Assembly: GCA_011037195.1 (NCBI GenBank)
Contig: JAAEAF010001071.1
Span: 62,001 to 126,000, forward strand
Length of the DNA: 64,000 bases
Reading direction: 5' to 3'
DNA from: Triatoma infestans
Taxonomy: Eukaryota; Arthropoda; Insecta; Hemiptera; Reduviidae
The stretch's first letter is position 1. Each line of letters begins with the position of its first letter. Both the position numbers and the translations under genes were made by a program. A model generated the notes under the pieces. It searched no databases. It was not told where the DNA came from and saw only the letters and a list, made by a program, of their open reading frames with translations. This document shows positions 31,442 through 42,272 of this stretch, one piece after another.

Positions 31442-32160
31442 AAAATTATTACTTAGATGTCTGTCATAGAGCAGAAAACCATACTAAAGAATGTCTACTG
31501 TTTTCAATTTTCAAAGAAAGTTAGGAGGTTTTGTGATTAAAGTATTGTAAATAGCATTTATATAGTAAATATAAATATAGTAAATATAGTAAAGCTAGGA
31601 CAATGTTTAGAGTTTTTGTGTTCTATATACACAATATATGTCTCCAATTTTAACTTTTTCTTATTTTTTTTTTTTGCTGAGTGTATTAGAAAAATGAAAA
31701 AGAAAACAAACTATAGTAAAGTTGCAATTCTAGTTGGTGGATTTTCATATCCCTGGATAGTTTTTGTATTAATGCATTGAATAGCTAAGAAAGGTTTACT
31801 ATACTTCGTAACCAATATTAGCTAAGGTTACATTTTATTCATTACATTACTAAAAGGGTTGGCAAGGTAGCCAAAGGTATAAAAGATAGAGTGAAGTAAC
31901 ACAGAAAAGTTCCATAAAGAGATTATGAGAGCTGGATTAATGATAAATTATTTATGGATTAATCTTTTCAAAAATCTAATTGAATCTGGTCTTACAGTAT
32001 GGATTTCTTCTATTAAATCTAGATTTTATTATGAAGGTTATTATGTGTGTATATAAAAGGGAATATATAAATGAAATGTCCCATTAGTATATTTTATTAA
32101 TACAAAAGTTTTTACAGAAGTTTCTGGGCATAAAAGCTGTTTTTTTTTTATTTATTTGAA
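31442..32160. other. No gene seen
   Basis: AT-rich; repeated ATAGTAAATATA units near 31560-31592. Confidence 0.4.
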
Positions 32161-32390
32161 TAGTAAATATAAAAACGCTTCATTGAAACTTATTCTTCAA
32201 AATGTAAACCTTCATTTTTTTCTATAAAGTTCACCTAACTTTCTGCAAGCATTTGAATTTAATGACGATACCATTCCTTTGGTTTTGAAGCCACAAAAAC
32301 TTCTCGCATCCAGATCGGACTGTTCCATAATTTTGTAAGTGGTGCCGTCTTTCGAGAAAATAAGCTGGAGACTGGAAAAGACAGTGATGA
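32161..32390 (-). pseudogene. Possible mariner-type C-terminal remnant
   Basis: A minus-strand reading ends VNFIEKNEGLHFEE and stop, reminiscent of the closing K-C-I-E-x-x-G-x-Y-F-E block of mariner transposases. No catalytic motif is present, so this is only a suggestion. Confidence 0.22.
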
Positions 32391-32679
32391 GATATTGCCA
32401 ATATTTTGGCTTTAGGCAGGCTAGTAGTTTATATTAAAGATATCAAATAAATAAATTGCAATTAGCCTTAACATGTGCTACATAAATATATCGATGAATC
32501 ATAAGCTTTTAGCAGAATCAATTCGCAGAAAATAATATTAGAATTAGAGAACTGAATACAATATATTGCAGTATTTACTATTCAATTATTTGGTCAATTT
32601 CAAAATGTGAAATATTCACACGAATTTTTCTTACAACTGCTAACACAAATATATATAAAATTGGTAAATTCATTTAAAC

Positions 32680-33560
32680 ATTAAAATTTTACTCATTTGC
32701 CCCCAACATAAATGTGTACGTGGAGAGGGGATAAGTACTTATCCAGGCAGATAGTAGAAATTGGTTAGGTTGTCCAAAAGAGTGGGCCAATAATATTCAG
32801 CGAATAATATTTGAAATTTACCGTCATAAATTCCTCAGAACTATCTAAAATCCATTGGTAATTGATAATTCCAAATAAAAGTTAGGCTTTATAGTTGAAA
32901 GTTTAAAAGAAATCGTTAGAGTTCTTATGGTTTGGGCACGCAGAGCTGGAAAGCATCAGAGATATTTTCCGTATAGCCTGTTTATTTTGCGGTCATCGAC
33001 CGGTTTCAGGCGTTCGCGCATCACTAAAAAAAAAAAAAAAACCACAAAAATTTTGACCACAAAAAGAAGCAGTCTATCTAGGAAAACATCTCTGATGAAA
33101 TCGTTATAGTATTTTTCAAGAAATTTCAAAAACCTATTCTATAAAAGTTACCTGTTATTAAAAGTAACGGATTTCATCAAATTTTTAACTCTAGCTACGC
33201 CTTTTTATGTATATTAATGTTATACAAGTGGTAGAATGACAAATTTTACTGAAATCGTATTTTAGAGAAAAGCTTAATACATCTGTTCCGCCATGAGCTC
33301 CAAAAAAACGGGAAAATATTGTTAATAAAAATGTTAATTATTTTTGTATGCAGATAGTATATAAAGTACAAAGAAATTCCAGTTGGAGCTATTTATGAGA
33401 AAAATCTCAGAAAATTGGAAAAAATTACCATTCAGTAAAGTGGCACTTCCGGTTGATGGATTTTGCCCGAAATATTCTGATCAGATGCGGTGGTTAGTAC
33501 CAAAACGGAATACCAAGTTTGAGCTTCCTACGATTTTTCGTTCTTGAGATATTATTAAGT
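32680..33560 (-). mobile_element. Decayed HLR copy hosting a family A element
   Basis: Begins TTTTACTCATTTGCCCCCAA, passes GTTTAAAAGAAATCGTTAGAG, and after the insertion continues ATTTTTCAAGAAATTTC to ACTTCCGGTTGATGGATTTT and CGATTTTTCGTTCTTGAGAT. A further HLR scrap on the same strand lies at about 34230-34350. Confidence 0.5.
32922..33096. mobile_element. Family A element, decayed, 13-bp TSD with one mismatch
   Basis: GAAATCGTTAGAG (32909-32921) and GAAATCGTTATAG (33097-33109) flank it. The left arm is long (..GCAGAGCTGGAAAGCATCAGAG); the right arm ends at CTCTGATG, the same short end as at 56750. The hammerhead core is destroyed apart from CATCGACCGGTTTC. Confidence 0.7.
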
Positions 33561-34717
33561 TATCATTCTGTAGAAACCTTTTTTTTTTTATATCAAGGAT
33601 AAAATAAAGTAAGAAAGTGTTTTCCAAACTTTATCGAATTTGTTGGAGTCAGTGTCGAAAAAAAAAATCACTCAAGAATGGATTATAAATTAAGCTTCTT
33701 TGCAAATTTATCGTTTTCTGGATTTAAAGATGCATACACATGCTTTTTCCTGCCAACTGTACCTTACGCCCAAAGAAATACATCTGTAATGGTGGAGGCA
33801 ATTTCGAGCAAGATCTGTAATTAATGAGGAGTAAAATTTATAATAAAATAGTACATTTCTTCTTATTCAATCAAAAACACCGTTATAATATCATTTTGAA
33901 ATTTCTTATAGGAATCATGTTTTCATTTATAAACTTGTAAAATATCGCTCAAAGAAAAAAACCGTTCAAGTAAATTTTTCTTACAAAAAATAGAAGAATC
34001 TATTTCTTAAATAACAACCACAACCCCCCGTTTGAAAAAATGAAATTGGTGCCTGTATCTCGATTCTGGAAGCACCGAAAAAAATTTACAAATTAAATTT
34101 GGTTTTCAAACAAAAAACTACGGGAACACTTATTTTTTAGTTTTTTTCTAGCTATCTTAGTTTCCGAGAAAAAGTCGTTATCCATATACCTTGGGACACA
34201 TATATATATATATATATATATATTGACTGATCGCTGAAAACATTTATTTTCGAATTCAGAGACCTCAAAACGTGTATTTCCCAGTAGAAACTCTATTTGA
34301 ACAAATCTGAAACGTTTGCAATACTTTTTCTTAATTATGGAGTACGAGAAATTAAAAATAAATAAATAAATATTTACTGGTATATTTTGTAAAATCATTA
34401 CTTTTTATTTATTTAAATTCTATGTATGACAAAAAATTAAAGAGAAAACGTAAAAAAATAAAATAAAATAAAGAATGAAAGATGTGCAAACACATCCAGG
34501 CTCATGCAGTCCTATTAATTCTCTGATAGGGGAGATAAAACATCAGTGGCCAATAAATCTTTTAGACGAGGATATGTTTACTGAGGTGTACAGGTCCGTT
34601 TAAACTGATATCATGTCAGATTGGTCTTAACTTCTTAATAACATTACATCAGCTTATCGATTAACTATAAATATTTGGAAAAAAAAGATTATAATTAGCA
34701 ATTTTAGAATTAAAATA

Positions 34718-35385
34718 AAAAGGTGTGAAACACTCAAATGACTTTCTCTCATTCCAATTAATGCAATTTAATTAAAAGAAAAAAAAAATTCAAGTTTAAA
34801 GAAAACTAGTTTTAAGAAAACTCCAAAAAGCCCATAAACTTATTCTGTAAAGTCGCACTTCCGGTTAACCGACATTCTTCAAATTTGGAATTCTAGCTAT
34901 ACTTCTAATGTATATTATTATTGTATAGGTCGCAGATTCATACGCTATACTGAAGTGTTACTTCAGAGGAAAGCTAAACGGAACAGTTTCCCCAGAACCT
35001 CTCCCCCCTCCAAAAAAAAACTTCCGAGAAAATGTTTGAGGTATTTAATAAAAGTGTGACGTATTTATGTACGTAGATACAATACAAAGTTTAAAGAAAA
35101 TCATTGGAGCCGTTTTTGAGAAAAAAAAAACACGAAAAACTAAAAAAAAAAAAACAAATTTCACATCCGGTTGATGGATTTTTACCGGAAACCTGAAGCG
35201 GTGGTAACTAAGTTTGAACTTCCTGTGATTTTTGTTTTTGTGACATTTTGTTCACAGACAAACACATGCCGACCATTCGCTAAAAACATTTTTTTTTTTT
35301 TTTTTTTTTTTTACTCAGGGGACATCAAAATATGTTATTTCCGGTGACAACTCAAAATTTCGAAATTTTGACACATCATAATAAT
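34718..35385 (-). mobile_element. HLR copy
   Basis: AAAAAGGTGTGAAACACTCA (3' end) to TTCCGGTGACAACTC.. and TTTTGACACATC (5' side). The terminal palindrome itself is lost. Includes a poly(T) tract at 35288-35312. Confidence 0.65.
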
Positions 35386-36629
35386 AAGTATAAAAATTAA
35401 TGTTAAATTTTAATATTGGAAGGAATTGAGAATAAAGGCATGGAGGTTAATAAATTTAAATTTACTATCTTCTATTATCAAGAAAGGGTGTAACATAAGC
35501 CACATCAAATATTCTATTTGCAATTCGATCTAGCCTGATATCTCACGCAACAATCCAAGAAATAACCTTAGTTAACCTCTTTCAAAGTTTTCTCGTTAAC
35601 CCTTATAAAAATGGGGGTCATTGAATTTTTCACCTTAATAAAATGGTATTAAATAATATGCCCACTCTGTTTGTAAAGTCCATTATCTGAAAAATGTAAT
35701 TCACAGGGAAATTGAAATTCTGTAATTTATTCACGTCTCGCCACAAAGTACCTAATCACGGAAAAATCTCTTCCCCTTTCAAAAATGACTTTCTGCAAAT
35801 AATAATCTTTAAACTTGTTACAATACTCATATTTCTTGAAGAAGTTTACTGTATAACTATTTTAGAATCTAGGGGAAAAAAAATGTTTGTGAGGGTAATA
35901 AATTTCGATTTTGTAGTGGAATTTGAGAAATCTATCAGTGGAAATTAATACTCAGAAAATTTGGAATTTTATAGGCAATTGCAGCGCTGTTTTATTTGAT
36001 ATGATCAATCCAATATTGATAATCAATGATTTATTAGATAATCAATCCAATATTGTAAACATCTTAATAATTTGTATTCTTGATAATTTAAATAAATTAT
36101 ATTATTTTATGATCGGAATGCTCAAACTAAGATCCTTCATCAATGAATAAAGAAACCTTGTACAATTTTTTTTTTTTTTTAAATTTTTCACAAAAAGAAA
36201 ATAAGAGAGAGAACAAGAAAAAAAGAGAAAAATGTCATGGTAGTTTATGAATTTTTTTTTTTTTTTAACATAATATCACTTTATTTTAAGTAATTGTACT
36301 TAATAATATTAAGGTTAATTATTTAGTTAATTATTGTTATTAGTTTAAGAACATATAAGTTATGATTTGATTTAGATAGTTATTCTATTATTCTCTTTCT
36401 TTATTTTCTATTCCATAATAGCAGTTTACTTTCTTTTTGGTTTTTAGTCAAGTATTATAAATAGTACAATATGGTTGTACGTATAACTGAAAAGAGCGGA
36501 TTGTAACATATTTGTAGAACCCCAATAATGTGATAACACCAAATACAGTATATTATAGTGGAAGAAGGAAATGGAAAAATTGAAATAATTTTGGAAAATA
36601 TTTTAATGAATTTAACTTGAAATCAAGTA
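35386..36629. other. No gene seen
   Basis: AT-rich sequence with a duplicated AATCAATCCAATATTG (near 36004 and 36040) and poly(T) at 36168-36180 and 36251-36266. Confidence 0.4.
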
Positions 36630-36631
36630 TA

Positions 36632-37924
36632 CGAGGGCTGCTCTTTATATTTGTGGCCTAAGGATGAAAACACAAGCATTTAAAGACAAAATCGATTTTA
36701 TTGTTTTTCAAAATATTCCCCATGAAGATGAATACACTTTTGCATGCGTTGGAACCAATTTTCAAAGCACTTTTTCCACTCCGATTTAGGTACTTCTAAA
36801 AACATGGGTTTTGAATGCAGCAACTGCTTCTTCAGGAGTAGGAAACCGTTGTCCACGTAGTTTTTTCTTGATGTTCGGGAACAAAAAGAAATCATTAGGT
36901 GCCAAATCAGGGCTGTACGGTGGATGACCCATCAATTCAATGTTTTGCCATGTCAAAAACTCCATTGTTTCAGCCGATCGGTGGCAGCTCGCATTGTCGT
37001 GATGCAGAATGATGCGTCTTTTCTTTGACTTTTCCCGAAGTTTCTCAAAGACTTCTGGCAAACAAATAGTGGTGTACCATTCCGAATTGACCGTCTTACG
37101 TTCCTCTAATGGCACAGTCGCCACATGACCGGTAATGCCGAAGAAACAGGCAACCATTTGCTTTGATGTGCTTCTTCCACGAACAACTTTGGTTGGGTTG
37201 GGCTCGTCTTGAAAGACCCATACGGTGGATTGCTGTTTTGTTTCAGGATCATATGAGTATATCCATGATTCGTCACCTGTGCAGATATTATAAACTGCTT
37301 TTGATGCACCTTGAGCGAATTTCTTCAACATTTTCTTGCACCAATCAACACGAGCATCCTTTTGTGCGTTTGTCAGGTTATGCGGTATCCAACGCGAACA
37401 AACCTTTTTCACATGCAAATGTTCATGCAAAATCTTATTGATGCTTGTCATACTAATGCCTAAAGATGCTTCAATCTCGCGATATGTTACATGACGATCA
37501 TGCTTTATTAGCTCATGCACAGCATCGACGTTTTCTGGCACAACAACCGTTGTTGGACGACCTTCACGGGATTCGTCCTGGAGTGATCGTCGGCCACGAT
37601 TGAATTCGTTATACCAGTTTTTAATGGTGCTGTAAGAAGGTGCTTCATTACCATATAAGGAATTAAGTTCATCTGTGCACTGTTGTCGTGTCAGGCCACG
37701 TCGAAAGTTATGAAAAATTATTGCACGAAAATGTTCACGAGTTAATTCCATTTTCTCCTAAGATCACTTTTTCAACCTGCTATCACTAACACTAACAACA
37801 ATGAAATGACAAAATGTTTTGGTTGAGGTTATGTTTAACAATGTGAAGGTTGCACTGGAAACATCAGCTGGTGCCTAGCAACAATCAGTGTTACCAAGGC
37901 CAGAAATATAAATAGCAGCCCTCG
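36632..37924 (-). mobile_element. Complete mariner element with TIRs and TA duplication
   Basis: The ends are inverted: CGAGGGCTGCTCTTTATATT (36632-) and, on the minus strand, CGAGGGCTGCTATTTATATT (from 37924), continuing TTGTGGCCT versus TTCTGGCCT. TA is present at both edges (36630-36631 and 37925-37926). The element is 1293 bp, a normal mariner length. It contains one transposase gene on the minus strand. The few differences between the ends and the near-intact frame suggest fairly recent activity. Confidence 0.95.
36698..37751 (-). pseudogene. mariner transposase (DD34D), single frameshift near the C-terminus
   Basis: An intact frame of 321 codons from 37751 (MELTREHFRAIIFHNFRRGL) includes the two N-terminal helix-turn-helix segments and the WVPHxL-like RWIPHNLTNAQKDARVDWC block. 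It also has catalytic TGDESWIYSYDPE (first Asp), HHDNASCHRS (second Asp) and YSPDLAPNDFFLFP (third Asp). Exactly 34 residues separate the last two Asp, hence DD34D. The frame is lost at a run of five A (36798-36802, plus strand): four A would continue into EVPKSEWKKCFENWFQRMQK and CIHLHGEYFEKQ, ending at 36698. The full protein would be about 350 residues, the usual family length. The enzyme cuts and pastes DNA at TA sites. Proteins like this are often mislabelled as SETMAR-like. Confidence 0.93.
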
Positions 37925-37926
37925 TA

Positions 37927-38317
37927 TTTTAGTGCAGTGAAAGAGTCAGGTACTATTAATTTAAGGTTAATACTATTGAAGAGACAAAGGGACAAAGGAA
38001 CCGTTAGAGCAAGACAATACTATTTGGCCAGCTGTTTTGTAGGAGAAAACCCCCTCTAGAACAAGGAGCATTATTATCAGACGTCTTACAGCATTCAACC
38101 AGTATTCATTCGAGACAGATCAGTGCCAGAAGTATTAAAAATTTGAATTTAAATCAATCTAGCTAAATATTTAATTGCATATTATGAATTCATAAACTTA
38201 TCACATATATTACGATTAACTTGTAATTGTTATTTTAAGTGAATATATTTATTGTAAACTGTGGTGACTTCTTACATATATCTTAATACTTTTCTCTCTT
38301 CTCTAAAACAGACACAC
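37927..38317. other. No gene seen
   Basis: Short AT-rich stretch between the mariner and a LINE fragment. Confidence 0.35.
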
Positions 38318-38435
38318 ACATATTGTACGCTGATGATATACAACACTAGTTGCGAAAGGGAGGAATACTGATGAGGCTATGAAAGAAGCAGAAAGAAATG
38401 TATCCTGTCTCAAAAAAATGGTTAAATAATAATAT

Positions 38436-38774
38436 CAGAAACATTTTCCGTGGTAGCTGCTTCATTTTGTGGTCATTGACCGGTTTCGGGCGTTCGTCCA
38501 TCTTCAGGATGCGTTTGTCAGACAGTGTGATAACACAGACTTGCACAGAGCAAATTCAGTGTATACACTCCACACTACACATACACTACACAAATACAGT
38601 TTATACACTTGAGTGTATAAACTGTATTTGCTCTGTGCAAGTCTATGTTATCACACCGTCTGATAAACGCATAGGAGAACGCCCGAAACCAGTCGATGAC
38701 CACAAAATGAAGCAGGCTACCACGGAAAATGTCTCTGATGCTTTCCAGCTCTGCGGAACCTACCACCACAACAG
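38436..38774. mobile_element. Asymmetric palindromic element, family A, with 10-bp TSD
   Basis: ATAATAATAT at 38426-38435 and 38775-38784 flanks a 339-bp insertion. The left (short) arm starts CAGAAACATTTTCCGTGG. The right (long) arm ends TCTCTGATGCTTTCCAGC..CCACCACAACAG. The centre is an almost perfect hairpin (ACAGTTTATACACTTGAG, TGTATAAACTG). The right-arm ribozyme is damaged by a deletion; the left one is intact in its core. Confidence 0.85.
38474..38511 (-). ncRNA. Hammerhead-ribozyme-like module (family A)
   Basis: The minus strand reads CAUC, CUGAAGA, U, GGACG-AA-CGCCC (one mismatch), GAAA, CCGG, UC, AAUG. Stem I keeps three pairs; the base next to the cut site is mutated. Confidence 0.5.
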
Positions 38775-39775
38775 ATAATAATATGTTATTGCTAAATCAT
38801 GAGAAGATTAAGAACAAAATTTTTAGCCTGAATAAGGATTTCAGTACCATTTCTTGGTATATTACTAGACGCGGCACTCTATCTAGGAGAGAACATGTAC
38901 AGCAACTGAGCAATCAGCTATCTCAGATAACTTCCTTCTGAGAAAGCTGAGAGAAGAAGTTCCACCAGAAGTAATGAGGCGAGCCTATTTCGGATTATTT
39001 CACTCCAGAATGGTTTATGGTATTGAACTATGGGGGGGTTTCAGTTAACGCCTCGAGTATTTTCAAATTACAGAAAAGAGCAGTGAAAATTATGATGTTT
39101 AAAAGGACTCGAGATAGCTGCAGGCTATTATTTCCGGCATTAAACATCATAACATTAAAATTACTATGTACCTAAAAGCTCGCTCTGCAACAAAAAAATA
39201 ATACAATTAATAAAGATACGAAAGGCAACAGACACTGTTATAACATATTTAACAATATCGATATAAAATTTACCTTCAAAAAGACTGACAAAATGTTCAG
39301 TAATTCCAAGTATTATTTCTGCGAGGATATATAATAAAATTCCAAATGAAATTAGGCAGATGGATTACCTCCAATTTAAAAAAACTTATGAACCACTTCA
39401 TTAATAAAGAAATGTTTTTATGACATAGAGTTTATGGAACAGAACTGGACGGTAGAAGATTTTTAAAATAAACTGAATTATAAGTAAAGTATACCAGTGA
39501 GTTTTTGTTTGTTATTATTGGGTGTAAAGTTCATTGTCAGAGATCACAGATGTACATTTTTGTAAGTGAATAAGTTTTTTTTTGACATGCCTATTATATT
39601 GTAAGTGATGTATACAGGCAAAGAAATAATATCATAAGCCCTTTCAACAACGCTCGATACACTACTGCATACAACACATCAACCAATAACATTACAATAT
39701 CATCTATCTATGTGTATATACTTGTTTTAACAGTAAGATAAATAGATTGATGCTTGAAAGATCAATTGTACCTTC

Positions 39776-39850
39776 CAAGGACATTTTCAGTAGACTACCG
39801 GCCTCCGAGGTACATACAACACTGCCCATCACTGGACAGTGAGCTATATT
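39776..39850 (-). mobile_element. SINE-1 fragment
   Basis: On the minus strand TCACTGTCCAGTGATGGGCA, GTGTTGTATGTACC and TCGGAGGCCGGTAG match the SINE-1 body. Confidence 0.6.
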
Positions 39851-40040
39851 AACAGTAGTAAAAGAAAATTGCTAAACCACCAAATTTTTTCCCTCACTAC
39901 TAGAAGCGGAGGTATTGCAATTCGTTTGAGGTCAGTGTACGTATGTATAGATGCATTTTTTATGAGCTCAATAACTAGAAATCGCTGAAAGATATCTACG
40001 GTTTGGGCTTTCTACAGTTTAAACACCTGTAATAATAATG

Positions 40041-40286
40041 CAGGGAAGGGAATAACTTCCAGTGGTTAGCGTATTGGACTCCCAAGCGAAGGTCCCGGGT
40101 TCGAGTCCAGCTGTGCTATCCTTAGATTTTTCTTCCTAGGTGCCTCTACAGATTATTGTTCGGTGATGGACTGGGTTACCTGTAACGAGAGAACACTGTC
40201 CAGAGGCCTGCAGTGCACTGAGAAGGCTAGAAGGCTCCGGGTACCAATACCACAGATGTTGACCTGGCTTAAATTAAAAAAAAAAA
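40041..40286 (+). mobile_element. SINE-1 copy with intact B box and imperfect TSD
   Basis: Head GGGAAGGGAATAA..AGTGGTTAGCG, B box GGTTCGAGTCC, body CTTCCTAGGTGCCTCTACAG, GGCCTGCAGTGCACTGAG, then GATGTTGACCTGGCTTAAATT and poly(A). AATAATAATG (40031-40040) and AATAGTAATG (40287-40296) may be the target duplication. Confidence 0.82.
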
Positions 40287-40296
40287 AATAGTAATG

Positions 40297-41929
40297 TAAT
40301 GTAAAAATTCTTCCAATTTTGTAGAAAATTCATCAACAGTAGATAAGGAATGCGATAAGAGGACAACATGTTTCATATAAGTTTTAATTTGATATAAAGC
40401 CTTTAAGTAAAAAACTCAAGTAGCTAAACTTTCTTCTCAATAGTGTGCAGTTGGTATGTCTAGTAAATTTCTTGTTTTAATAAGATCATGTTAAAATTTT
40501 GATTTTGCTTTTTATAATTTATATCCAATTCGTTTAATTTGAAATGTCTCCAGCTCGTGAATTTTCGCTTAAAAAGAAACAATAATCATATAATCAATAT
40601 GCTACCTAGCGAAGGAACTGACTGTGTGTCAAATAGCATAAAACACTACTACTAATAGAACAATGATATAGCTAGACAAATTTCTTAGAAAAAACAGTTG
40701 CTGAATATTAATAATACGTAGTAGGTACTAGTGTGAACTATTCAATTTACATGAAATTGAATATAAGTTTAGCTTTGTTTGGACTAACAGGTACAGAGAC
40801 AACCCAGTTTATTGGAGTTATATAATAATCAAACATTATTAGTCACATCTAGCAACACCTTAATTATTATTCCTACATTTACACTTCCTCCACCCCCTTC
40901 CACCCATTATTATTTAAAACTGGGTTAGATTTATTCTAAAAATAAAGCTAAATAAATTATGTATTCAAATGTCGTATCATTACCTAGAACTAGTTACTGT
41001 TGAGAGAGATATAACAATACCGGAACTTCCTAGATATAGTAAAAAGATTAGGTGCATTATTGTACCAGCACCCTATTAATTAATTCAGATCTTATCTTTA
41101 GTTTTAACGTAACGTCAACCTAACTACTTTTATCTTTTACCATATAATTTCAAACTAGACAAATTTATTATTATAAACTATTTGATTGTTGTTCACTCTT
41201 TTTAAAATTGATTAATATAATTATTATTATTATTTCGCAATGTAATTTAATTTATAGCTTCTATTCCGGTAATAAATCATGTCTTGATTTCAAGATATAT
41301 AATGCAGATTTTTTTTATATATATATAATATATTCTTATATCATAAATTTCCGATGGTTCGCAAAGAAGATTGAATTCTGAGGCACAAATGATCTGGAAA
41401 TGCGAGAGAAATATGTAAATGTATGAGGATATATTCATTATATATCCTCGTAGAACTAATGTGTGAGAGTAGCCAGCTATAATATTCCTAAAGAGGGTAT
41501 TTTTATTTTTCTTGATAATTAGATAGCGCCAAAGTGTGGCACAAGCCATATACCTAGGTATCATAATAATAGAAAAGTTTGAGATCACTGAGAAAGTTAA
41601 ATGTGAAAGTGATAGCCTGATAAAAGATTTTTCTATTCAATTTAAAATAGCCGCTGAAATATGAGGAACTCTTCTCAAATATATCACAACAGAATTGTAC
41701 CAATGATGAATGTATTCATTTGATGAATGCCTTTACTTATAAGCCAGTATAACCAATATTATGTGAATTCTAAATGAAACAAGACAGGTAATGCAGAAGT
41801 ACTTTGAACAGATCCTCCTTGCGCAGTTCTGGAAGAACAAAGTTTCCTTCAAAGTACTACTTTAATATTCATTTTATGGTTCTACTTAAATAATATTAAT
41901 ATAATACCATCGAAGCATTGCTGGAGATA
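40297..41929. other. No gene seen
   Basis: AT-rich. Includes a short perfect hairpin GAGGATATA..TATATCCTC at 41427-41450. The minus-strand frame at 41277-41588 has no motif. Confidence 0.4.
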
Positions 41930-42272
41930 AATTGAGGAAAATCGGTTTACCTATTTTTGTGCTATATTACAGAATAGGTTTTTCTGGATATTTTGAAATT
42001 ATTTTAAAAAAAAAGAAGGTTAAAACTGTTTCCTTTAATCTTGGAATACTAACTGTACAGATATAAACCTATCACTTTTATGTGAAACATTCCCCCTCCC
42101 CCCGAAAAATTTATTTTACCTTAAATTTCAAATTTGTGTGTAAATTTGCAAGCTTATCATTTCCCTACTTGCTTGGGTTAGTAATTGCCCCCTCCCCACA
42201 AATACAACCACTTTTTTAGGGCAAATGAGCAAATTTTGAAATTTAAAAAAGAAATTGTCATTTTATATATAA
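41930..42272 (+). mobile_element. HLR (older subfamily), left part, split by a Helitron
   Basis: CTAACTGTACAGATATAAAC, CTATCACTTTTATGTGAAAC, GAGCAAATTTTGAAATTTAA, TTGTCATTTTATATATAA. The HLR resumes at 43840 (TTGTATAAACAGGAAATTC), the continuation seen at 12690-12712 in an uninterrupted copy. Confidence 0.6.

Larger units (their letters stand above)
38318..39420 (+). pseudogene. Jockey-type reverse transcriptase fragment, interrupted
   Basis: ILYADDI (38318-38345) is the catalytic motif C, followed by AMKEAERNVSCLKKWLNN. After the palindromic insertion the thumb resumes: LLNHEKIKNKIFSLNKDFST, RREHVQQLSNQLSQIT, LRKLREEVPPEVMRRAYFGL, FHSRMVYGIELWG and KLQKRAVKIM. Then decayed IPNEIRQMDYLQFKKTYEPL follows to about 39410. 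Several stops and frameshifts are present. The palms before motif C are absent. The family is Jockey or a close relative. Confidence 0.72.

Noticed and set aside
32161..32390. Host gene exon on the minus strand
   Set aside because: Only a short stretch resembles anything, and that is the end of a mariner transposase; kept only as a low-confidence relic.
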